This document shows, one piece after another, positions 11,044 through 20,342 of a stretch of DNA of 64,000 bases. The stretch is from assembly GCA_009809945.1 (NCBI GenBank), contig WTPW01000070.1:589491-653490 (forward strand). The letters are read 5' to 3'. The DNA is from Gigaspora margarita. Taxonomy: Eukaryota > Glomeromycota > Glomeromycetes > Diversisporales > Gigasporaceae. Below the pieces are notes generated by a model that was given only the letters and a program-made list of their open reading frames with translations, ran no database searches and was not told the origin of the DNA. The position numbers were made by a program, and so were the translations under genes. Positions within the stretch are counted from its first letter, which is position 1; each line of letters begins with the position of its first letter.

Positions 11044-13336
11044 AGACGTCCCATTCTGGTTTCAGTTGGTCAAGTAGGTGGAAGAGATATGGTGGAGCAG
11101 TTCGGAAGTCGAAGTTTTCGCGGAGTGCGTCAACAGTAGGAATAATTTTATCATAGTCAGATATCAGTAAATCAGTGGATAGGTTGGGCAATGTTTTGCT
11201 AATAATTTTCTTGAGAGTTTCGAGGTCATTTGGAAGTCTCGGTTTTTTGTTGAGGTCAGCGGATTGGTTTCGCTCTTTTGCGGGGATCTTTATCCAAGTT
11301 TGTGGTAGTTGGTAGAAGAAGTAAAATCTACGCAGTTTTCTTGCAGTTGTGACCAAGTCTTTGGGATTCGTGATAGGTATGTTGAGTTCGATTTTACTGA
11401 CTTTTCTGTAGTCCCAGGGGAGTTCTGGTTTCTTCGTGAAGTTGATGTGGTATATGAGACCGGTAGTGGTTCCGGAATGTGGTACTCATCGATTATTTCA
11501 GCAATGAAGTTCCGTACAGTAGTTAATTCAGTTAGTGAAAATTTGTATTCATTCTTTAATTTAATTCAGATGGTTCTTTTGGTAGGCGTTTTTTTTGTCG
11601 AATATAATCATTAGGTAGTCTCTTAAATCAGTAGTATTCTCTTAAGATGTCAATGTGTCGTCTAAAGTCCAATTCATCTCACGCTGTAAAAGGGAATAGG
11701 TGTCAAATTTCTTTGTCTAATTCTTGCGGGGTAAGTGGAAGTTGCAGTTTTACTACCACTTTAGGTAGCGCAAAATATGAAGGTGGTAGTTCTTTAAAGA
11801 TATAATAGTTTCGTAGTTTTCTACAGTATTCTGAAAGGGACTGGAGGTCAGCATATTCAGTGATAGGGAAGTGATTAGTTATTTTAGGGGTCAGATCTGC
11901 GAGGTTCGTAGGTAAAGGTATGCGTGTGTTTTTGAAATATGTCTCAGGGAGCTGTTGGAACGTGAAAATCAGGTGAAGCATATTGACTATTTGCCGAGTA
12001 AGGTAGCGGTCAGTAATAGGGAGTTGAAATGGCAATATAGAGCGAATGTCACTATCTATATCATCAGGTTGTTCCGGGAGAGGGATAATAGATTCGTTGA
12101 GCAGATCATTTGTTGCTGTACGGGCAGTTATGAAGTCGATGTGTTTTTCTAATTTTTCGAAGCCCCATAGATAAAAAATCCAGCAGGTAATCTCATGGCC
12201 ATTTAGTTCTAAGAATTCTAAATTTTTTAAGTAGTCGATTGCAATTTTTTGGTGCAGGCCGAAGAATATCTGGTCTCTATTGGTTTTGTTGGTCATGGGT
12301 ATGTTGTGTAGTCTTTTGTATCGGTCTATAGCTTTGTTCAAAAGTGTAGAAAATTCTATTTGGTGCGGAGCTTGAGCAGAGGTTATTCGGGTGAATGAGC
12401 GGAAGAAAGCTGTATCTTTATGTCGCAGTTTAGTATTGATTGCTGTAGGAATTTGGATGTTTGTTGGGTTTGTATTTAGTTTGTGTCTGGTGAAAGCTAT
12501 GAGGTTTTCTTTCGATTTTAGAATTTCCAGAATTTTATCTGTATGCCAGGTTTCTTCATCGAAGTTCTCTACCCTTTGGTTTTGTCGTATTTCTATCAGT
12601 TTATCCTTAACTTGGTCTTTCCATTCAGATGCAGTTTCCCGTTGGGGACTTCTATTGTAGGTAGTAGTATCTCTGCCAGATGCGATCGCACTGTATGTAG
12701 GTTTAGCAAGTGTAGCTTCCGGGGTCGCATGATGTAGAGGTTCCGATTCCGATTTGACAGTGATATCTGAGGTGATTTCCATATCAGTATCCAATTGCTT
12801 GTTAGTCGTATCTTTTAATGAAAATTGTGTTTTGGGTATGGGAATATCATAGTCAAAACACATGTCCTCTGTGAAGAAGGGGTTAACTCGGTCGTTGCCA
12901 TAGGGAGTTAGGTCAGAAGCCAAATCTGGTTCGGTACTCGGGTCTGATGGGGTGGCTGTAGTGTTGTGGTCAGCTGATCCGTTTGTTGTGTTGTTGTGTT
13001 GGTCCAATGATTTACATAAGCATTATCGTGGGAAAATGCCATGGGTGCTGGAACGGGTTCTGGGAAGTTTTTTTGTTTTGTTTTGTTTGATGAATCCGAT
13101 GACGTCATCACTGAATTTTTCGGGGTCACTGGGGATTCCCCCAAGTTTACTGAATTATTTTTTTCGAGGAGGGGTATTTGGGAAACATCAACTATAGGTG
13201 TAACTGTAGTTCTTATTTTCTTTGCAGTATGTTCCTTTTCACTGTCATCTAGGTCCATATCAGTTTGAGAAGTAGTACAAACTTGCATATCCATGTTGTT
13301 GTTGTTTTGTTCTTGTGTTGCCGACATAGTCGGCAA
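11018..13336 (-). pseudogene. LINE ORF1 protein with internal repeated module
   Basis: ORF1 proteins bind the LINE RNA. This one has an acidic, Asn/Thr-rich low-complexity N-terminus (13,336-12,900), then a helical middle (12,600-12,200). The C-terminus reuses one pattern four times: a short Leu/Arg-rich helix, aromatic residues, then LPxxY/W. I see it as FQQLPETYF (about 11,960), FKELPPSYF (about 11,790), FKRLPNDYI (about 11,600) and FYQLPQTWI (about 11,310). I recognise no CCHC zinc knuckle or RRM. Frame breaks lie between 13,007 and 12,908, and several stops and shifts occur between 11,703 and 11,356. The last frame ends at 11,018. The start could be 13,336 or the next ATG (13,327). Confidence 0.75.
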
Positions 13337-13538
13337 CAGTTTTATGAAGGAAAGTGGCGTACAAGTAGTCTGGGCCCTTTTCTGCTTGATCTTGTAGTTC
13401 TAGGGCAGTTAGGATAGTTTATTAGTTATTATTTAATTAGCTTTGGCTGAGTTGTGCACCAAGAAATGCTCTTTTCTGTAGTAGTTTGTTGTTTTTATGA
13501 TTTTCAGGGGCATACTGGAAAGAGTTTTTTTTCTCATC
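13337..13538 (-). promoter_or_regulatory. LINE 5' leader (presumed internal promoter)
   Basis: About 200 bp lie between the upstream target duplication and the first ORF1 ATG. By analogy with other LINEs, the internal promoter should lie here. I see no specific box. TGCCGACATAGTCGGCA spans the ORF1 start and could form a small hairpin. Confidence 0.4.
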
Positions 13539-13555
13539 CCAAGAATAGGTTAAAT
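13539..13555. repeat. LINE target-site duplication, 5' side
   Basis: CCAAGAATAGGTTAAAT, identical to 5,836-5,852. The minisatellite continues directly after it. Confidence 0.9.
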
Positions 13556-13880
13556 ATTCATAATATTTATGAATATTTATAATATTTATGAATATTCTGA
13601 ATATATATAATATTTATGAATATTCAAAATATTTATGAATATTCAAAATATTTATGAATATTTATAAAAATATGAATTTTTTATAATATTTATGAATTTT
13701 CATAATATTTATGAATATTCAAAATATTTATGACAATTCATAATGTTTATGAATATTTATAATATTTATGAATATTCATAATATTTATGAATATTCATAA
13801 TATTTATGAATATTCATAATATTTATGAATATTCAAAAATATATTTGAATATATTAATAAATTAATTATGAATATTCGAA
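13556..13880. repeat. Palindromic AT minisatellite, downstream block
   Basis: About 16 units of AATATTTATGAATATTCATA with point changes. This is the part of the array that was contiguous with copy B (5,610-5,845) before the LINE inserted. Confidence 0.85.
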
Positions 13881-14995
13881 TCTATGTAAGGATTTATGAA
13901 TATAAGCACTACTAATTATAGTTATATTTTTTAAATTTGCTCAATAGATTTAGTAATATAGCTATTCAAAATTTGGATAGCATAAAGATTACAAAAACAT
14001 CATCTAAATTTTGAAACCTATACCTCTGGTTCTACTATTATTAAAACCAGAAAAACTAGAAGAACAAATTTACTTAGAGTAATAAATAAGCTAACTTAGT
14101 ACAAAAGCCTTATAGGTCACTTTTTCTTGATTTTTTATATTTAACAAAAAAAATTTTTTAAAATTAAAAAAGTGGGTTTTTGTAAATTAACCTCCTTTAT
14201 TACTCTAAGTAAACTTGTTTTTCTGGCTTTCTAGTTCTAATATTGGTAATATTAGTAAAATTGGTTTAGTAGAGCTAAAATATAACCTTTTGAAATTTAG
14301 TCAATATTAGATTATATAAAAACATTATCCAATTTTGGGGCCATATTTCCAGTTCTACTTGGTAGATTTTAATAATCTCATTACTATTAGACTCAAAAAG
14401 GCTAGTAAAACAAGTTATATTAGAGTGATGAAAATGGTAGCTTAGTATAAAAGCTATGCAAGGCATTTTTAATTTCTTATTTTGGTATATATTATAAGAA
14501 GAAGTATCATGTAATCCATATGTGTCCGTAGGCTTTTTGAGAAGATCTTTCTCTGGATTGCTATTACAATTTCACTATTATGTGAGTATACTAAAAAAAC
14601 TTCAAGTTCATTTAAGTTAGGGTTATTTTATAAACTTGATATTAGCAAAATATATAGTAAAATTGCTCAAGGAAATTTTGTTGTTAGAGCACAAAAGGTG
14701 ATTTCTTTGTGAATTTTAAGGAAATAAGCAATTTTATGAAATAAGTAACTTTTTTTTGATCTTATGCTAAAAGTTACATTATATCAAGGCAAGATTTGCT
14801 ATTGGTTTGCACCATACAATTTATGCGATACTAATATTTGATAGCGATGTTGGGTAGTTGGTGTCTACAGGGATGCAGACATGTTTTTTGGATAACACAA
14901 AAAATTTTGGAAAATTTTGGATTTGGTTGGCATTAAGAAATTATTTCATAATTCAGGCCATGTCATGTAATTAATGACTTTTTATTGTTATTATT
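13881..14995. repeat. AT-rich stretch with two related repeat units
   Basis: No gene is seen. Two loosely similar units start near 13,975 and 14,306. Both read through AAAACATnATC, a TTCTACT block, then a TTACTTAGAGTAAT or ATTAGAGTGATG block. An inverted copy of the middle (ATTACTCTAAGTAAACTTGTT) lies at about 14,200-14,220, so 14,080-14,250 could fold back. The stretch 14,490-14,995 shows nothing recognisable. Confidence 0.4.
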
Positions 14996-14999
14996 TAGG

Positions 15000-15172
15000 A
15001 ATTGGGGTCGAAACCGAAAGCGTAAAGCATTTACATATTATCTGAAGTCTGCTGAGGCAAGTAATTCTATGGGAATTTGGAAAACTGCCATTTGTTACAG
15101 CTTTTGAATTTGCGTGGAAAAAAATGAAGATAGATTTTATGAATGGATTAGAAAGTATGTTAATTTTAAATT
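15000..15172 (+). pseudogene. Sel1-repeat protein fragment
   Basis: Read with one frame change, the sequence gives GIGVE, then AFTYYLKSAEASNSMGIWKT, then an AICYSF block and a second, decayed ICVEKNE unit. This is the Sel1-like (SLR) solenoid pattern, in which a GxGVExDxxKAFxYYxKSAExG core repeats every 36 or so residues. A stop (TGA at about 15,106) and a frameshift near 15,027 break it. An ATTTAG acceptor-like site precedes it. Sel1 proteins act as adaptor scaffolds and are very numerous in Glomeromycotina. Only about one and a half repeats remain. Confidence 0.6.
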
Positions 15173-15239
15173 TTTTTCATCGCATTTTTAATTTCATTAT
15201 TTAAAAATTATTCTTACATAATTTTAATTATTAGGGAGT

Positions 15240-16615
15240 AAGCATAAGGTTCGTTTATTAATCTATATATCAGTAATTTTAAATCCATAAATATTCATTG
15301 TTTGTGTTAATTTAGTCCGTAAGTATAAAGAGCATTTAATTTGAATTCGCAAAACAAGAGTTAATACCTATTTACCATTACTTTCAAATCTTTTTTTTTT
15401 TATTAATCATCTTATACAGCATGTGTGTATAAAGAACATTTAAAATAATACTTAAAAAAAGACGACAAAACATGAACGTAAAAATTTATTTACCATTACG
15501 TACAAATAATTTAATTCGTATTAATTTAGTGGGTGAGTATAAAGAACATTTAAGAAGTTTACAACTAAAACAGCAAAATAGGTTCACAAAACATATACAT
15601 AAATTTTTATATACTATTACGTATAAACCACTCCAATTAACGTTACTACTACGTATAAATCAATCAATTTAACGCTTAAATTACAGTAGTTAGTAAGTAT
15701 AAAGAACATTTAATAAATTCTAGAAATAAAAACAGCAAAACAAGTTCACAAATCAAGAGCATAAATATTACTTGCCAACGTACAAATAATTTGATTCGTA
15801 TTTGTTAGTGAGTATAATAAAGAGCATTTAATAATTTTTAAAATAAAAACAGCTGAACAAAATAAGAACATAAATACTTATTTACAAATTTTTATTTATT
15901 TCAATTTAGTCGGTGAATATATAATTTACTAAACAAAAAAACAGTAAAAAAAGTTTACGAAACAAGAATATAAATACTTATTTACCATTACATATAATTT
16001 TATTTGCATTAATCTCACTTAGCATGTGAGTAGAAAGAACATCTAATAAATTCTAGAAATAAAAACAGCAAAACAAGTTCACAAACAAGAACATAAATAC
16101 TTATTTGCTATTACGCGCAAATCACTTCGTTCGCATTAATTCATTCAGCGGGTAAGTATAAAGACACTTAATAATTTCTTGAAACAAGAAAAAATCAAAC
16201 TAAGTTCACAAAAATAGGAACATAAATACTTATTTACCATCACGTATAAATCATTTCATCCAGCGAGTGAGTATAAAGAACATTTAATGATTTCTAAAAA
16301 AAAACAAAAAACGAAAAGAAAGTTCACAAAAAAAAGAATATAAGTACTTATTTACCATTAGTGCAAATCATCTTATTTGCATTTATTAGTGAGTGAGTAT
16401 AAAGCACATTTAGAAATAAAAAAAAAAGCAAAAGAAGTTCACAGAATAATCATTTCCCATTCATATTGATTTTGTCGGTGAGTATAAGAGGATTTGGTAA
16501 TTTCTATAAATAAAAACAACAAAACAAGAACATAAATACTTCACCATAATCTAAAAATCATTTCATTCGTATTAATTTAGTCGGTAAGTATAGAATTATT
16601 GCACTCAATACATAA
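15240..16615. repeat. Tandem array of about 110-bp units (12 copies)
   Basis: Each unit reads roughly GTGAGTATAAAGAACATTTA, then AATAAAAACAGCAAAACAAG, then TTCACAAAACAAGAACATAA, then ATACTTATTTACCATTACG and TTCGTATTAATTTAGTCG. Unit starts are near 15,316, 15,424, 15,531, 15,691, 15,807, 15,909, 16,022, 16,148, 16,262, 16,389, 16,476 and 16,582 (spacing 87-160). The array stops just before the kinase relic. The ORF at 15,472-15,672 is internal to it. Confidence 0.8.
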
Positions 16616-16966
16616 ATAAACTATTATAGAAAATCTTCATATGGATTATGTGCACATTGTAGAGAATATAACACGAATAAAGCATGGTGCATATCATGTG
16701 ACCCTGACGCTACGACAAGGTGGACAATTAGAAACAAGGATATTGATGATTGCATGAAAGCATTTCAGCTTAGAACCTTTGCATATGAAGAACCAATAAA
16801 ATGGATTCCATTTGAAAGACTATCTGATATTAAAGAAATTGGTAGTGGAGGATTTGGTTCTGTGACAAAGCAATCTGGTTGGATGGCGTTCGAAAAATTG
16901 AAGAAATTAAAATCAATGATAGCGACGATGACGACACTTATTTATAAGAGATCACGTGAATCAAAT

Positions 16967-16976
16967 AGCATCGTTG
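16967..16976. repeat. Target-site duplication, left (AGCATCGTTG)
   Basis: AGCATCGTTG is repeated at 17,232-17,241 on the other side of the TIR element. It encodes part of SIVAIK in the kinase exon. Confidence 0.85.
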
Positions 16977-17231
16977 AACTCATACATGAGGGTCCCCAAA
17001 ATTCCGGATCGGGATACGTCGGAGTGCATCGGAATAATGGTCGGCTGGATCGGAATTGATCAATTTTGCCCCAAGATCATAAAAAATTTTTCTAATAAAT
17101 CATATCTATTCATTAATTAAAAAATGCCCAGCTGATAATTTTGCTATAGAACCTGCTAACAACTAGGACTAAACGCCGACCTGTATCCGACGCATCCGAC
17201 CCGGAATTTTGGTGACCCTCCTGTAAAATTC
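16977..17231. mobile_element. 255-bp TIR element inside the kinase exon (MULE-like target duplication)
   Basis: Ends are inverted: AACTCATACATGAGGGTC on the left and GACCCTCCTGTAAAATT on the right, with the inner block CCAAAATTCCGG / CCGGAATTTTGG perfect. A 10-bp target duplication flanks it, which suits Mutator-like elements (9-11 bp). No coding capacity; presumably mobilised in trans. Joining the flanks with one target copy restores SIVAIK. Related copies are at 18,986-19,482, 19,156-19,408 and 19,607-19,850. Confidence 0.88.
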
Positions 17232-17241
17232 AGCATCGTTG
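17232..17241. repeat. Target-site duplication, right (AGCATCGTTG)
   Basis: Second copy of the 10-bp duplication. The kinase reading frame resumes directly after it. Confidence 0.85.
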
Positions 17242-18096
17242 CGATCAAGACCTTGTCAGGTTCTTTAAAAGAAGTGAGTTAAATGACTATTTGTTCAACA
17301 ATATATTTAATGTATAATGAATTAATCACTTAATTAATTATAAAGTTTGACAATCATATGAAATGTAATTTGTATGATTTATGGATTAACTCAAGATAAT
17401 GAAAATAATTATTTGATGGTATTACAATATGCCAATAATGAAAATCTTTATAAGTTTCTAAGAGCAAAAATTTTCAAAATCTTACTTGGAAGACTAAATT
17501 AAAACTACTTAAAGACATTGCAGATGATTTGGAGGATATGCATAGGGCAGGATATATTCATGCAGATTTTCATATGGTAATATTTTGCAAGACCAACCCA
17601 TTGGCACAAATCTGAAATCTTACATTGCAGATCTAGGATTGTCTAAAAAGATTGTGAAAATGATTCAAAAGATTGTATTTATGGGGTTTTGCCTTATGTT
17701 GCACCAGAAGTCTTATCAGGTCAAAAGATCACAAAGCTGCTGATATTTATGGTTTCGGAGTAGTTATGTTAGAGATGTCGACTGGACAAAGACCTTTTGA
17801 TGGTGAGCAAGGGGTTAAGGCCAGAATTTGCTCCTGGACTCCTGATTGCTATATCATATTAGCTAAACAATGCATGGATTCAGATCCAAAAAAAACGGCC
17901 TAATGCTTATAATATTTGGGGAAAACTTAGTAAATGGAATAGCATTATAGAAAGTTCAGATGATGTAGATGAAGTTAAAAGAAAATTCTCAGATGCTGAT
18001 CAAATAGCCAAAATATTGCCACTTAACTTACCAAAACATTCAGATATGATGTACATGAGCAAAGTAATTAATATAAAAGATATCGATTGTAATTAA

Positions 18097-18985
18097 TGGT
18101 ATTTATTTTAATATATATATATATATTATTTTTAATTGTATCTATTTTTTAAATTAATTTTTAAAATTATTTTTAGCAAGCAAACCTATTAAATATGTTG
18201 AAATTTCTGATGGCATGTATATCTCATTTTTATTTATTTTTCCAAATTTATTACTCATTTTAAATAATCTTTAAATTATTAGATTTATAATTAAATGACA
18301 AAAATATGGCAATATATATTTAGTACAGTATAATTATTTTTGCAATAATAATATTTTTAAGTACAGTACCGGATAGCAAAAGCCATCTACTTTTTTTTAT
18401 ATAAAATATAAAAATGTTTATAGCTCAAAAGAAAATAACTTTAAAAAAATTCTGTCTTATAAATTTGTGCTTTAGTCTATTAAAATCCTGTTAGAATAGA
18501 TTTTTATTTTTGTTATAAAATTAAAAAGCTATTAAAGCTTAAAGTTTATGTAATAAAAAATTTGGCATATAACATATAAAAAATTGTTTCTATAGGATTT
18601 TTAACCAATCAAAAATTGTAATACAAACCTTAGCCAATCATCATTGTTATAAATTTCAAATTTTGGCGCTTTTAAAAAAAATTGGATGGTTTTTACTGTC
18701 TGGTGACGTATACATATAATTATGTTTATACAGGATTATTATAAATTATAGATAAGCTTCTAATTTATAAACTATTAGTAATAATATTTATAGTTTAATA
18801 TATACAATACTATTAACAATAAATATGAAAATAAATTAAGCCCAAGTTCAAAAAAAAAAAAAAAAAAATAAGCTACAGTGCAAACAACCTAGTCCCAATC
18901 AATAAAATTGATGAAGTTCAAATTGCTAATCCTTCTTCAAAAAAATAGTAAACAAAAAATATTATCTTAAAATGTTAAATCAAAA
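18097..18985. other. AT-rich spacer, no gene seen
   Basis: Downstream flank of the kinase relic. It contains an AT dinucleotide run (18,112-18,128) and a long A run (18,850-18,868). No ORF, RNA gene or repeat family is recognised. Confidence 0.5.
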
Positions 18986-19482
18986 CAAGCCAAACACAGA
19001 GGGTCCCAAAAATTCCGTGTCGGAATCGTCGGAATCATGGTCAGCTGGATCGGAATTGATAAATTTTGCCTCAAAATCTTACTAATAAATCATATCCATT
19101 CATTAAGTAAAAAATGCCCAGCTGATAATTTTGCTATAGAACCTGCTATCAATAGAATTTTACAGAAGGGTCACCAAAATTCCGGGCCAGATGCGTCGGA
19201 TCTAGGTCGGCATTTAGCCATAGTTGTTAATAGATTCTATAGCAAAATTATCAGCTGGGCATTTTTTACTTAATGAATGGATATGATTTAATAGTAAAAT
19301 TTTTTATGATTATGAGCAAAATTGATCAATTTCGATCCTGCCGACCATGATTCCGATGCATTCTGACGTATCCCGTCCCGGAATTTTGGGGACCCCCATG
19401 TATGAGTTCTAACAATTGGACTAAACACTGACCTAGATCCGACGCATCCGACCCGGAAATTTGGGATAACCCTGTAAAAATT
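18986..19482. mobile_element. Second copy of the 255-bp TIR element, split by a third copy
   Basis: The left end has GAGGGTCCC...AAATTCCG at about 18,998, and the right end has CCGGAAATTTGGG...CCCTGTAAAAATT at about 19,482. The middle matches the kinase copy (AAAAATGCCCAGCTGATAAT, GCTATAGAACCTGCTA) but is interrupted at 19,156 by an inverted relative. I could not find a clean target duplication. Confidence 0.7.
19156..19408. mobile_element. Third copy (253 bp), inverted and nested in the second
   Basis: It runs from AATTTTACAGAAGGGTCACC to GGGGACCCCCATGTATGAGTT and is the reverse complement of the kinase copy. The candidate target duplication is CTATCAATAG (19,146-19,155) versus CTAACAATTG (19,409-19,418), 8 of 10 matching. 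The sequence CCTGCTA...GGACTAAAC of the host copy is what it splits. Confidence 0.82.
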
Positions 19483-19606
19483 GGGGCAAACGGCATGCTC
19501 CTACCTTTGATATAGAAAAACCTAGCATGCACAGATTCTTTGATTTAATTGGCCAATATTTATATTTCATTGGATATAAATTAGATTAGTCAATTATATT
19601 ATCTTG

Positions 19607-19850
19607 AGGGGGCTGCTCAAGAATTCTGTGCCTCCAACTCTACTGGAGTGTCGGAACCCTAGTCGGCCGAATCGGTATTGAACAATTTTGCCTAAGTTCA
19701 TAAAAAATTTTACTAATGAAATCATAACTATTCATTAAATAAAAAATGCGCAGCTAATACGTTTGATACAGAGCCTGCTAACCACTAAGGCTAAAGGCCG
19801 ACCTATATCCAACGTATTCGACTGGAAATTTGGGGCTTTCATGTAAACAA
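19607..19850. mobile_element. Fourth, diverged copy of the same TIR element
   Basis: It keeps the order TCGGAA...GTCGGC, TGAACAATTTTGCC, AAAAATGCGCAGCTAATA, AGCCTGCTAACCACTA, AAAGGCCGACCTATATCC and GGAAATTTGGGG. Both termini have decayed, and it is more diverged than the other three, so it is probably older. Confidence 0.6.
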
Positions 19851-20342
19851 TTTTAACATAGAAACAGCCAATCAAAATCGAGGTTTGCAGCGCATTTTTT
19901 GTGCGGCACCAAGGTTTAATATTTTAATATATTAAGATCAAGCTATATTGCTATATATGAATACGAGTGAACTGGATTTTCCTGAATATAGTATTTTTGT
20001 GTTATTAAATATCATTCCATTTCTGGCATTAGTGCAGCATTTAATGTGGCATTGTAGCAGTAAATTACTGTAATTTGACGTCAACTATAGTATAACATAT
20101 TGAAAATAAATATTTCCTAAATTATCACTTCAATAAAGTCCAAAAAATCTAGAATCTTCGATTTGCATATAAATACGTAATGCGCCAAAAACAAATTTAA
20201 TCTACATCGAGCTCCATCGTTAAAAAAAAACAATTTAGCACAAAAAATTACATAGCCATTGTTTTGTTTTATATAAAAACGATTGAACTTTAGATTTTCA
20301 ACTCTGTACGTACGAACTTAAATTTTTTGAACATATTTCAGT
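19851..20342 (+). promoter_or_regulatory. Upstream region of the F-box/LRR gene
   Basis: No ORF. TATA-like sequences are CATATAAATA at 20,165 and ATATAAAA at 20,271, about 70 bp before the ATG. The second is a plausible core promoter position, but nothing else confirms it. AACATATTTCAGT precedes the start codon. Confidence 0.35.

Larger units (their letters stand above)
5853..13538 (-). mobile_element. Full-length non-LTR retrotransposon (LINE), decayed
   Basis: Read on the minus strand it has a roughly 200-bp 5' leader, ORF1 (about 13,336-11,018), ORF2 (11,043-6,016), a short 3' UTR and a poly(A) tail at 5,853-5,863. Perfect 17-bp target duplications flank both ends, so both termini are present (7.69 kb). 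The domain order (ORF1, AP-like endonuclease, RT, RNase H-like region, CCHC-type tail) fits the Tad/I group of LINEs. Both ORFs carry frameshifts and stops, so it is not autonomous. At least one break sits in a homopolymer and could be an assembly error. Confidence 0.92.
16640..18096 (+). pseudogene. Protein kinase of the expanded glomeromycotan family, broken
   Basis: The N-terminus carries a CxxC...WCxxCDP leader followed by WIPFERL and a glycine loop GSGGFGSV (about 16,842-16,865), which is typical of this fungal kinase expansion. SIVAIKTLSG supplies the ATP-binding Lys, about 17,233-17,262. An intron with a GTGAGT donor fits 17,274-17,345. The catalytic loop is IHADFH (about 17,560), the metal site is ADLGLSKK (DLG instead of DFG, usual in the family), the P+1 area is PYVAPEV and the F-helix is ADIYGFGV. 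Breaks: frame loss after GSV, a 255-bp TIR element inside SIVAIK, shifts near 17,378, 17,480, 17,575, 17,650 and 17,895, and a small deletion around ARICSWTPDCY. It ends at a TAA at 18,094. Confidence 0.82.

Noticed and set aside
6254..13268. Plus-strand ORFs across the LINE (for example 6,818-7,183; 11,309-11,614; 12,391-12,660; 12,952-13,197)
   Set aside because: Antisense shadows of LINE ORF1 and ORF2.
15240..16615. Regularly spaced repeats as a possible CRISPR array
   Set aside because: Units are contiguous degenerate 87-160-bp repeats without unique spacers, in a eukaryotic context.
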